Source: Haberlea rhodopensis
Taxonomy: Eukaryota; Streptophyta; Magnoliopsida; Lamiales; Gesneriaceae
Reading direction: 5' to 3'
DNA: 64,000 nucleotides
Assembly: GCA_907163345.1 (NCBI GenBank)
Contig: CAJQUN010000007.1
Location: 3,424,582 to 3,488,581 of the forward strand
A program made the position numbers and the translations under genes. This document shows positions 46,625 to 58,070 of this stretch, one piece after another. The stretch's first letter is position 1, and each line of letters opens with the position of its first letter. The notes under the pieces are model-generated. The model saw nothing but the letters and a program-made list of their open reading frames with translations, did no database searches and had not been told where the DNA came from.

Positions 46625-47355
46625 ATTGATTTGATAATGAGTCAAAAGGATAAAAGAGAATAAGCAGTCGACGAATTCTAAGGTCATGGTTCCGAAGTAG
46701 CAGAAGAATACACGAAGACAGTACCAATTAATTATAATGACTAATATAAAATATTTTATTAATTTCAAATGTTGTAACTTTTATCTACATGCATTTCAAA
46801 TTCAATAAAGTATGAAATTTTTTCTTACACTTCATTTATTAATTCATCAATTTATTATAATGTATTAATTTCAAATATTATAAATTTAAAAATAAAGATA
46901 AAAAATGAGGACCGGGAATATCCATTCCATCTCGGATTGGGTCGGATCGGATCAGCGGTTCAAACTGGTCCAATAACATCATGACTGAAAACAAAATTTA
47001 ACCATGAGTTATGTTGACTGTTGAGACTTAAATCAGGGATTATTTAAACAATCGTATTTTATTTGATCATGATTTTAAAATATAAATTTTAAGATTTTTT
47101 ATTCATTTAATTTTTATATTTTATATATATTTGAATATTATTTTACAAACTAATCTTTGTAACATTAACTTGACAAATATTTTATCAAAAATATTTGTCA
47201 AGCTATCACATTGAATCCACGTAAAGGGGAAAAGAAACTATTGAATAAAGGAAATAAATCAAATCCTTCAATGGGCGTCAACATATTAAGGCATAAAGCA
47301 TGTTAATACAGATCGCCCAATAACAGGACCCGGGAAGAGGGTTAATATCAAGAAA

Positions 47356-47480
47356 TGGGCCTCAATTAGTCAATGTGAGATGAAAAATAAGTTTACTGGG
47401 GCCTGATTAAATATTCTGGCCCAATACTTAAAATTTTACTCATAAAAATCCATCCACCTTCAAACCTAGCTTACTTCTCC
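47356..47480 (+). promoter_or_regulatory. Ribosomal-protein-type promoter elements, eL32 copy B
   Basis: TGGGCC (47356-47361) and GGCCCA (47418-47423) are kept as in copy A, followed by CTTCAAACCTAGCTTACTT. In copy B these sites are now about 2.4 kb from the coding start because the leader array lies between. Confidence 0.55.
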
Positions 47481-47533
47481 AGCCGCTGCATCGCCAGTCG
47501 CCACCAGGTCCTTTCATTCGACAAATTCCTCTA

Positions 47534-49612
47534 GTCGGTGCTAATCTTCGTTTTTAATGATAACAATCATACATCTGAATCTCTTCGTTTATTTTTATTT
47601 GATTGTAATTTACCTTTTGATTATGTCCTGTGTCGATATGCTCGCTCTCCTTTCTTGGAAGTGGAAAATCTTTTCGTTTTTTATGATTAGAGATTACAAG
47701 AATTAAATTTTACATTTTGTAAGCTGGTTGTGTTTATATGTAATGGCGAAAGATTTTCAGAAATTAAATCTATAAAAGTGACTTTTTTTGGATATGGATT
47801 GATTTAAATTAATCTCAAGCTGCAGTTTATGAAGAAAGCAATCTTGAGTTTGAAGGTTTTATAGTTTATACTAGATGGATGGTGAAAGGAAGACTTTGAT
47901 TTGAACCTGGCGGCGACGCAGCGGCTGGACTCCTGCGAGTTATGAAGAAAGTAAGTTAGGGTTTGAATGTTTTTACAGTTTATACTGGATGGATTTTTAT
48001 GAGTAAAAATCCATCCAATATAAACCTTCAAACCCTAGCTTACTTTCTTCAGAACTCATAGGAGTCCAGCCGTTGCGTCGCCACCAGGTTCAATTAAAGC
48101 CTTCCTTTCATTAGACAAATTCCTCTAGTCGGTGCTAATCTTCGTTTTTCATGATAACAAGCATACATTTGAATCTCTTCGTTTATTTTTATTTTATTGT
48201 AATTTACCTTTTGATTATGTCCTGTGTCGATATGCTCGCTCTCCTTTCTTGGAAGTGGAAAATCTTTTCGCTTTTTATGATTAGAGATTACAAGAATTAA
48301 ATTTTACATTTTGTAAGCTGGTTGTGTTTATATGTGATGGCGAAAGATTTTTTAGAAACTAAATCTATAAAACTGACTTTATTTTGGATATGGATTGATT
48401 TAAATTAATCTCAATCTGTAGTTTACGAAGAAAGTAAGCTATGGTTTGAAAGTTTTATAGTTTATACTGGATGGATAATGAAAGGAAAACTTTGATTCGA
48501 ACCTGATGGCAACTCATCTGCTGAATTCCTGTGAGTTATGAAGAAAGTAAGCTAGGATTTGAATGTTTTATAGTTTATACTGGATGGATTTTTATGCGTA
48601 AAAATTCATCCAATATAAACCTTCAAACCCTAGCTTACTTTCTTCAGAACTCATAGGAGTCCAGCCGCTGCGTCGCCACCAGGTTCAAATTAAAGTCTTC
48701 CTTTCATTAGACAAATTCCTCTAGTCGGTGCTAATCTTCGTTTTTCATGATAACAAGCATACATTTGAATCTCTTCGTTTATTTTTATTTTATTGTAATT
48801 TACCTTTTGATTATGTCCTGTGTCGATATGCTCGCTCTCCTTTCTTGGAAATGGAAAATCTTTTCGCTTTTTATGATTAGAGATTAAAAGAATTAAATTT
48901 CACATTTTGTAAGCTGGTTGTGTTTATATGTGATGGCGAAAGATTTTTTAGAAACTAAATCTATAAAACTGACTTTATTTTGGATATAGATTGATTTAAA
49001 TTATCTCAATCTGTAGTTTACGAAGAAAGTAAGCTATGGTTTGAAAGTTTTATAGTTTATACTGGATGGATAATGAAAGGAAAACTTTGATTCGAACCTG
49101 ACGGCAACTCATCCGCTGAATTCCTGTGAGTTATGAAGAAAATAAGCTAGGATTTGAATGTTTTATAGTTTATACTGGATGGATTTTTATGAGTAAAAAT
49201 TCATCCAATATAAACCTTCAAACCCTAGCTTACTTTCTTCAGAACTCATAGGAGTTCAGCTGCTGCGTCGCCACCAGGTTCAAATTAAAGTCTTCCTTTC
49301 ATTAGACAAATTCCTCTAGTCGGTGCTAATCTTCGTTTTTCATGATAACAAGCATACATTTGAATCTCTTCGTTTATTTTTATTTTATTGTAATTTACCT
49401 TTTGATTATGTCCTGTGTCGATATGCTCGCTCTCCTTTCTTGGAAGTGGAAAATCTTTTCGCTTTTTATGATTAGAGATTAAAAGAATTAAATTTTACAT
49501 TTTGTAAGCTGGTTGTGTTTATATGTAATGGCGAAATTTTTTTCAGAAACTAATCTATAAAAGTGACTTTTTTTTTGGATATGGATTGATTTAAATTAAT
49601 CTCAAGCTGCAG
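47534..49612. repeat. 595-bp tandem array of the eL32 5' leader
   Basis: The marker CTAGTCGGTGCTAATCTTCG recurs with GTCGG at 47534, 48128, 48724 and 49319, that is every 594-596 bp, giving three full units plus a partial fourth leading into copy B exon 1. Each unit carries the leader/intron start, GTAAGCTGGTTGTGT, and a palindromic segment of leader sequence with CAAACCCTAGCTTAC (a perfect telo-box AAACCCTA). Copies are nearly identical, so amplification is recent. Confidence 0.92.
47881..48117. repeat. Large palindrome of eL32 leader sequence (first of three)
   Basis: Arms of about 115 bp are inverted around a 4-base centre TGAG at 48000-48003 (GGATTTTTA / TAAAAATCC). The right arm reads out as eL32 leader (CTTCAAACCCTAGCTTACTT, then GTCCAGCCGTTGCGTCGCCA) and the left arm is its reverse complement with a few mismatches. 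Equivalent palindromes are centred near 48596 and 49191. Confidence 0.9.
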
Positions 49613-49782
49613 TTTATCATCATTCTACTTGGAAATGCATTATTCTTCATGGACGAGTTATTTAGTGTCGCCTTTTATATTATGTTGTGCCAATATATTC
49701 TTTCCGATAATTAAGTTGATTGTGGAATTGGGTTCTTGATTGAAATTTATTGTTTAAAGCTAAGTATTATCTTGTAGAAGAC

Positions 49783-50803
49783 ATGGCTGTTCCGTTGCTG
49801 AGCAAGAAGATTATTAAGAAGCGTGTCAAGAAGTTCAAGAGGCACCAGAGTGACCGATATGTGTCTTTGAAGGTCATTTTTTGCTGTAATCTGCTTATAC
49901 AGTTATATTTTTTGTGTTAACATAATGACTCTATATTTGAATCTTTTTCATGAAATTTGGGAATAATACTGATCTTTCGTTTGCATATGGAATTTTCGAA
50001 CTCCCGTCGTAGCTTTACTGGTTGCTACTTAATCTGATGTGTTGTGGCAACACTAGTTAGTTGACTATGATGGTTTAGTTTAGAAACCCTTTTTCATGTT
50101 TTTTAGATTGTGATTTCTCGTCCTCGCGACATTTGCTCCATTTTTTTCTCAACAAGTGTCTTTGTTTTACTCATCCTATCTTTACTTATGCCTAAGAACC
50201 TGGGATGGGCTGAATTCACCTACACCATATTATAGAAGAATTTTTTGACCAACCATGAATATTGACATTGATAATTATTTCTACTATCTTTTAAGCTCAC
50301 TAGAATTTTATTTTTATTAATCAATATTTTAGAGTTTTCATATTTATCTTGTACTGAATTCCAATTTCTGTGCGGTGGCAGACAAACTGGCGCAGGCCCA
50401 AGGGTATTGATTCCCGTGTGAGGAGAAAGTTTAAAGGATGCACCCTGATGCCCAATATAGGTTATGGCTCAGACAAGAAGACTCGCCACTATCTTCCAAA
50501 TGGATTTAAGAAGTTTGTTGTGCACAATGTCAAAGAACTAGAAGTTCTGATGATGCACAACAGGTTTGTAATGTTTCGTGGGCTTTTATACTTCCTTTTT
50601 CGCTGATCCATCTTCTTGACTTGCTCCAAAATTTTGTGTTTATTGACTCTTTAATCATTTTTTGTTTTAACAGGACATACTGTGCTGAGATAGCTCACAA
50701 TATTTCTACCAAGAAAAGAAAGGAAATCGTTGAACGGGCGTCTCAGTTGGACATTGTTGTGACCAACAAATTGGCTAGGTTGCGCAGCCAGGAGGATGAG
50801 TAA
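49783..50803 (+). CDS. RPL32: Ribosomal protein eL32, copy B, intact
   Basis: Exons 49783-49872, 50382-50563 and 50674-50803 (402 bases) encode a complete 133-residue eL32, a globular large-subunit protein. It starts MAVPLLSKKIIKKRVKKFKR and has the conserved GIDSRVRRKFKGCTLMPNIG, RHYLPNGFKKFVVHNVKELE and the end TNKLARLRSQEDE. Splice sites are GT-AG. The acceptor of exon 2 is GGTGGCAG, and codon 31 is ACA (Thr) where copy A and other plants have proline. The leader acceptor CTTGTAG lies five bases before ATG. With copy A frameshifted, this is the likely functional locus, provided that transcription tolerates the long leader array. The 3' flank matches copy A for more than 100 bp. Confidence 0.95.
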
Positions 50804-52861
50804 GCAGTCATGTATTGTTGTTTCGTTTTTGCTATGCTTTCATTTCAAGTAGCAATCAAAAATATTGAATTGGAATATTTCATTGGGCAACTTTTGTTTG
50901 GAATTAGTGTATGGCATTCAGAAATCTCATGTAGACCTGCAATGCTATTTTCCCTTAAAGTTTGTTGTGCTTCAATTTCTTAGTTGTTTTCACCTTATTA
51001 GCTAGTTTCTCTTTTTTCATGGGTTGTAACATGGTGTCACCAACTGAACGTCACCAATCACTATTACCTTAAGGTAGTGTTTGGGGGTGTCCCATGTTTG
51101 TTTCGTTTGTTAAAAGAAACTATTCCATCTTTTTTATCTCATTCTAATCTCACTTTGCAATGACATAAATATACATTCCCATCTTTTTTTACTATCTCAA
51201 CATTTGAAATTCCCTGAAAAAATTATAACTTATTTCCCATAACTTTATTATTATATTTGTATTATTCTATTATTATTATTATTTTATTATATATATTATT
51301 ACTATATTTTATTATTATTATTATGTAAGAATAATAATAATTAATATTATATTGTTATTATTATTAAAAATTATTAATATAATATTATATATATTATATA
51401 TTATTATATTACGCTTATTATATTTATTATTGTTATTAGTATGTTTTAATTATTATATCAACAATAATCATTATCATTTATCTTATCCTCCGATCAAAGA
51501 TCACATAACTTATCATATATTATTTTTTTATAATCATTTCATAATTTTTTAATCTTTACATGATTTATCTCATCCATCACTTCAAACATTACACAAGTTG
51601 TCTGATCCGTATCTGTGCATTATCAATCCAGTTTGGTTTGTAGATTCTTAAATTTCCCATCTGCTGTGCCTTCTAAAAATTTAAAATTTCAAGCAAACCT
51701 TTAGATACTAGTTCCCTAAATTAAAATTATTTGGAGCAGGATATACTTTTTGGTCGATAATTTTTATATATTAATATTATGAAATTATTCATTTATATTT
51801 TCAATTAAACATAACAACTGATGTGAAAAAGTACCTTTCAATAAAGTTATAGCTTTGGCAACTTATTTCATGTTATTCTATTGAAAATTCACAAATTTAA
51901 TAGTATTCTTGACGAACATATTTTACATACCAAAATATTTAAATGCTAATAAGAACATATTTTAAATAAAAAATTTATTGTAACGCTAAATGAGATCTAC
52001 TTAGTTTAAGGGGGTTTGTTGGGTATATGTAAACTAGTAACTTTGAAATTGTGTTAGTTTATTTACTATGATAATCATCTACGGCGCTTCGAAACTTAAT
52101 TATATACTAGCAGATGACGCACACACGTTACGTGTATAACATAATATATAAGGCATACAAATTGATACGTATAATGAAATACATGATGCATATACATTGA
52201 TTAATATAGTAACCAATGTATTATGAAGTTCATAATGCATTTTTCTGGCATTTGGAGGGGGTAGATTCAAATTTACCATACCAATGTAGTTACTGTAAAG
52301 GACTTGGGCATTATAATATAATAATATGATTAGTCTGGAATGCTCTATAACTTTCTTTCGGAGCATATGAAAATTGGATATGCATTGTTTTTTCTCTCTC
52401 ATACTCTGTTTTTTTTAAATCAACTGTTACAACTATAATTGGGGAATAGAGAATTGATTTTACATGAGTTTGAACATATGTCTCTCCCAAAACGAAAAAA
52501 CGTTCATGCCACTATGTCAAATGATCTTAGACTACTCTGTTTTCTTTTTTTTGTTTTGCTACTCTCTGTTTTTGTTGCATGCAAAAGTTAAAACTCCATC
52601 ATTCTTAATAATATCATTGTGTTATATTTTTAAAAATAAAATATTAAATGTATGATGATATTTTTAGAAATAAAATTGAATCGAACCCACAAATAAAATG
52701 TAATTGAGAAGCAAATAATAATAATAAGATTGAGCAGTAAAATTATCCAAATTAAAATAGAACCACAAATCTCCTATGCCAATTGCCAGGCCAGGCCTCT
52801 TCACGCAGAAAAATCCATGGTGGACGAGCATTCCTAGATTACCAACACCTTCGTACTATAA
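50804..52861. other. Intergenic; 3' flank of eL32 and AT-rich DNA
   Basis: The first 120 bp are the eL32 3' untranslated region, shared with copy A. No gene follows. At about 51070 a GGTAGTGTTTGGGGG sequence looks like the edge of a MITE, without a clear partner end. The last 100 bp should hold the HINT3 promoter and leader. Confidence 0.5.
51240..51480. repeat. TTA/ATT-rich low-complexity tract
   Basis: Imperfect TTA, ATT and TAT repeats over about 240 bp. Open frames through it are compositional artefacts. Confidence 0.85.
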
Positions 52862-55800
52862 ATGGACTGCCCCGCGAGACGTCGTTTGCGACTGCTTTCT
52901 TCACACCTCAACCCTTCAGCACAAACTCCGTTGCCCACTTGCCTTTCTACTTCATCCTGCAGAAGCGAGAACGAAACCAACAGAGAGAACGATTGTGTCT
53001 TTTGTAAGATTGTTCGAAGTGAAGCACCTGCTTTTAAGGTACGTATTTCTCGATTTCTATTATTTTTTTCTTCTCAATTTCTTAGTTAAATTTGTGTTCT
53101 TTTATGTGTTTGGCAGCGATTTTTTACTTTAAATTCGTTGTGAGTGCTCTTCTGGTCGGGGATACTATTTTAAAATTTATTTCATTCTTGTGCTTCAGTC
53201 TTTATTGATGCATCATCACCAGGCGGACCTATAATTCAGCTTAAAAGTGTAGCTTCTAGCTGAAGGATGAAATTGAACTTAAGATTTCAATAGGAAAGTT
53301 TTCGTGGGGTCCCATAGTTTCGTTCTTTGGGACTTTGTTGGGACATAAAAAGTTGATGGCGTTTTTTTCCAAATCACCTTTTTAACCAGATTGAGTTCAA
53401 GTCGGTATTTTCTTCTTTAATAGATTGAGTTGGAGTTGGAGTTGGAGTTATTATGCTCTTACGGAATGTTGTTACCTGTCTCACCAGTTTCGTGGACCTT
53501 TATGAAAGGAACATGCTCGATTCAAACTATAATTACACTTGCTTCTTTGTTAAGACTAGAACAGTTTTCTGAATTTCAACTGAGAACTGACATCTCAACT
53601 TTCAAATCTTAGTTTGATCTTAGAATGCTTCTATAAAATTGTAAATCTAGTTATCAAGAAACTTGAGGGGAATTGCGCCTTTAATCACCTGCAAAGACTT
53701 AAGTTTTACTGCAGCTGAGCAGCAGATGAATATGATCCAGATTAATTAAAGTTGTGCACAAATGGATTAGTAGTTTCTTTTGGTGATACAGAACAACTGT
53801 ATTTTCTTCAAGGCTTTTTGAAAAATTGCTTTGCTGCCTTTGCCATTCTGTATTAATTGTCTTCTTCTTTATATGAATGTTGGCTACCTTTTTCTCTTAG
53901 GAAATAGATCTAATACCGTTATGGAGTACCTGTTTCTTTGGTTAAGTAGACCAGAGTTTGTTTTGTTTATATGATTAGTCTTCTGATTTCTGTTTATTAC
54001 TCAAACTTTGTTATCATGTAGGTTTATGAAGATGATGCATGCCTGTGCATTTTGGATACACATCCTTTGAGTCTTGGGTAAGGTATTATCTGTTAAGACA
54101 GCTTAAAATTTTCCCTTCGTCTTACATAATACAATTACAGTCTTATTCTATATGCAAGGATCGTTATTTGTTACATTAAAGTTTGGATTCACATGAAACA
54201 ATGTCATCATAATTTACGTATTCTGAGGCATTACATTTAATTCTCAAAATACTAGATAATGGTTGAATGAATTCATCATAATGCATAATAACTTAGCAAG
54301 TGCCTGTAGTTACTTACAAGTTCTAAAGTTTTCACTTTCATTCCTTTTCACTTTTATTATTGTGTATATTGTAATACAGACTACTAACTTCATTTTTACA
54401 ACTTTTTAGGCACTCGCTTATCATCCCTAAATGCCATTTTCCTTCATTGGATCTGACTCCTCCATTGGTTAGTTTTTCTTGTAACTTGTTAGATAAAGGA
54501 AATGCCCGTCAAACTTTATTTATCCAAGCTTTGTATCGCATACAGATATTCTGATATATTCTGACATTGAGAGGAGAGATTGCATAAAGTTTTTAAAGAA
54601 CTTTCTGTCAAAAGTTTTCAAGAAAAAAGAGGGTTGCAACATGTTATCCCATATAGTTCTTTTACGGAGACATTTCATTTTGGTTTCTGTTTGATATTAT
54701 GGCCTCTGTGTCTAACTTTACTCTACATACTCCTTTTTTTTTTAAATTAAAGGTGGCATTATACCACTTATTTTAAATGGTTCAATCAATGCAAAACTAT
54801 TTTATTTTTCCTGGAACACTTTCCATAATTAGCTGAGGTAACTTGGTGGTATTGGTTACTCAATCTTACTTTTGTTGTCTTGCTTATGTTTATTCTTCCA
54901 GTCATCACCTTGATTTGTTCTAAAAAATATGAAAATGCTGGTATATTTTGATATTGTGGTAATCTCGTGTCATAGAGGTGCTGAATTCTTGGTACCACTA
55001 ACTTAAAATCTCCTGATGCAGATTATAGGGGCCATGTGTTCGAAATTGCCTTTGATTAGTAATGCTGTCATGAAAGCTACTGGTTGTGGTATGTGTTCTT
55101 TTCAACTTAGACATCCTTTGTTTATCCCCCTTCTGACACCGTTAACATCACTATCGTGGTGGTGATGTCTTTCTTGTTATCAGTGTTATCAGTAATGTTT
55201 TTCTTACTATTCAATGCCATTTAATACATGGATTTGATGTTCCTTTTATGTAGTGACTTTGTATATAGATTTTTGAGTAGTTTTGCTAGAAAGGGCCTTG
55301 ACACTGCTTAGTGTATGTTTTCCCTACATGAAGCATACTTTACTGAGAGTTTGTTAGGAGACTTTGTTCTGAACTTGAGAATAAATTGTAAGCAGGTTGC
55401 TCCGATGCTCAACCATTTTAAGTACTTGTTGCCTACATTTAGCTTTACTTATAACGTCCAAGATTTTTTGCGACATACCTTAGAGTTGGTCTTTAAAATG
55501 GTAAAGGCTTGACTCTTCTAAATCTTATGCAACCACGTGGCTGTTTTCTGTTTCCTCAAAGGGGTATAGGAGATTATGAATTCTAGCTTTGAAATGATGA
55601 GTCTTAGGTGCTTACCAAATGAAATTTTGGCAAGAACTGTGAGTAATTTTCATAAATCTATATTCAAAATAACTTGCGTTTTCCTATACAAGAGTCTTGC
55701 TGGATTTTAAGGGAGACAAGTGTCTGTGTGGTATAGAATATGAGACAAAGTTTGTTTAGTGGATTGGCTTCTCCCATTATCTTAAGTCAGCCACTAGTTT

Positions 55801-56386
55801 ATGTTTGACTACCGAAATGGATAGAAGTGTCTAAAAATGTTTTTAACCACGCAGATTCTTTTAACTTGCTGGTTAACAATGGTAAAGCCGCAGGCCAAGT
55901 GATATATCATGTAAGTTCTGATACATCAAATTTCAACCAATCGTCATAGCATATCATATTGAATTCTGATGAAAATACTATTAGAATCATTTTTGAGCAA
56001 TGCTGTTAGAAACCATTTTCCTAAAAATTTGAAGAGCTCATGGAAGATGGTGACCTGACGATAATATCGATATTGTAACAAACATTGATACTAATTTTAT
56101 TTTGTGTGGCATGACAAGTTCAGACACACAATCATATAATTCCTCGCAAATCGCGCGACTGCTTATGGGCTTCTGAGGTAAGTGGTTTTCTTCCCTTCAT
56201 GTTACTACAATATCTTTAGGCGAGCCAATTCTTAATAAGGATGAGCATTTACAGAGTCTACGAAGGCGTCCATTGAAGATTGATCAAGAAGCTTCTCAAC
56301 TTGCAAACTGCATTCGTGAAAATCTTTCTTCTTTGAACGAGTGTGAAGATAGCAAAGGTCAGGCAACCAGTCTCATAGGTAACTGA
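52862..56386 (+). CDS. HINT3: HIT-domain protein, HINT3-like (adenylylsulfatase/nucleotide hydrolase family)
   Basis: Seven exons in frame: 52862-53038, 54022-54077, 54410-54467, 55022-55088, 55855-55910, 56124-56177 and 56255-56386. All are GT-AG, totalling 600 bases and 199 residues. Residues about 1-43 are Ser/Arg/Pro-rich without conserved motifs, compatible with an organelle-targeting extension. The HIT domain starts DCVFCKIVRSEAP, continues with VYEDDACLCILDTHPLSLGH, SLIIPKCHFPSL and SFNLLVNNGKAAGQVI, and ends in the histidine triad HTHNHII (His 138, 140 and 142), the catalytic centre for phosphoramidate or adenylyl hydrolysis. The tail after CLWASE (RRRPLKIDQEASQLANCIRE) matches plant HINT3. 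Plant HINT proteins are reported to act on adenosine 5'-phosphosulfate and lysyl-AMP. The exact substrate here is not shown. The start is chosen as the only ATG in frame before the domain. Confidence 0.92.
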
Positions 56387-58070
56387 AGAGATCAATGATT
56401 TCTGTCTTGATTGTATGATGTTTGTTTATGTCGTATTGTATATACACAAAAATATAGGATCCAATTATTTTTGCTCCTTCATAACCTAAACGGTACAATA
56501 AATCTACTCTAACATCGAAACTTGGTTCTAATTTTGCAATAATATATTTTCCTTGTTTTTTAAGTTTATAACAATATTAACACCAAGTTTCGATGTTGTA
56601 GCATACAAAGAATTAGAACCAAACATTTATTTGGAGATGATTTAATGTCTCTTATGATGCCATCACCGACACACATACAAACATAGACATATATAATCAT
56701 GTATCTTGGTCTTTATATACACCCGGTCCATATAAGTATTTTCTTGAATAAGTTTATTTCCCAAAATTGTTCTAACTCGACTATCATAATTGCAAATAAT
56801 TAAGGATAGAAACGTATTTTCTCCCAAGCACAAATACTTAAAAAAATTTGTTTGAGGGAATATTTAGTGGAAAATATTAATTATTATTAATTTCTAAAGT
56901 TAGGAATACATTATACATTATTATATGGGTATACTTCAAAACTTTTATGGTTTGAAAGTTTTATGTTTGTGAAGTTTAATGTGCTTCGACACATTAGATT
57001 CAAAATCTTCTCCACGTGATGATGCAAAGGGGCTTTGATGATATCATTTGACGTCATTTTTGGTGAAGTTTTTTCAAAAACCCAAAAATGATATCTTTCA
57101 CATTTTTATTGAAACTTTTTTTTTTATTGTTACACATGTTTATTGGTCGTCTCCATTTTCTGTATATTAGTTTCATATTTTTTAACTCCTCAAATACACT
57201 TCTCCTTCTTCACTACTCCCACCTTTTGTTGAAAATCGACGACGAAAATTTTATGACGTATACCATTACGTTTGTTTCATCTCACAATTTTTCACGTTTG
57301 TTTCATCTTTCATATTTTAATTTTATATCTGGAACAATATTTCTTTTGGGTTATGATTAACAGAATGAAGTTACACACACAATGCATGTGCGTCGACGCT
57401 AATATAAATGTTGCCTAAAGTGTATTTTCAACTATTACATAGGGCACATCATCATACCATTTTCACGTAAAATGTTTGTATTTATCTTGTATGAGTTCCA
57501 CTTATAAATCAACTCTATGTGGTTGATCTAAAATGGTTGGTATATTAATTTATGTATTTTTTATTTAATTTTATAGCAGTTAATATTGTGAAATAAAAGA
57601 TAAATGCCCAATTAGCGAAGAATTGGAAAGCCATAACGAATAGATTTTTATTTTTTTTAGATGAAATTTAATGACAATTGTAATTGGCTAATACCATATA
57701 TTGGTTTCAAAACCGTCGAATGGATATGGATGGCCTGGCCATATCAAAAACGGATTATCGTCAGCTTAGAAACTTCCGACCCAAACACAGGTTTGACGTG
57801 CCCTTGCAGTCTTCCACCATCAAGGCTCCCTTCCAATTTTCAAACACAACTTGCCCATCGGCCTGGAAATAGTAAAATCAAGAAAGTTCTGGATAAACCC
57901 ATTCCCCCTTCTCTACAGCGGAATTTTGTTCAATCTTTGATTATTCAATTCTTTTTAATTCAGACGGGAACTCCTTTTTGCACGTCTGCGTGTTGGTTTT
58001 GCGCGTGTATGTATAGTGTTGAAGTTCAGTTTGTATATCTAAAAAACTTGGTCGACCGGAGGAGAGAAAA
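56387..58070. other. Intergenic between HINT3 and CHIP
   Basis: No gene is recognised. Frames at 57088-57360 and 57661-58089 lack domains, and the second overlaps the CHIP leader and start. A short inverted repeat lies at 56511-56597. The CHIP promoter should lie at about 57600-58000, but no clear TATA box was assigned. Confidence 0.5.
56511..56597. repeat. Short inverted repeat
   Basis: AACATCGAAACTTGGT (56511-56526) and ACCAAGTTTCGATGTT (56582-56597) are perfect 16-bp inverted copies flanking an AT-rich loop. Either a small MITE or an end-forming hairpin beyond the HINT3 stop. Confidence 0.75.

Larger units (their letters stand above)
46625..50930 (+). repeat. Segmental duplication, unit B (hAT tail + amplified leader + eL32)
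   Basis: Copies the hAT tail, eL32 promoter, gene and 3' flank of unit A. Unit B lacks the Harbinger-like insertion but has about 1.8 kb extra in its leader, due to the 595-bp array. Because the hAT tail is included, the duplication happened after the hAT element arrived. Confidence 0.85.
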
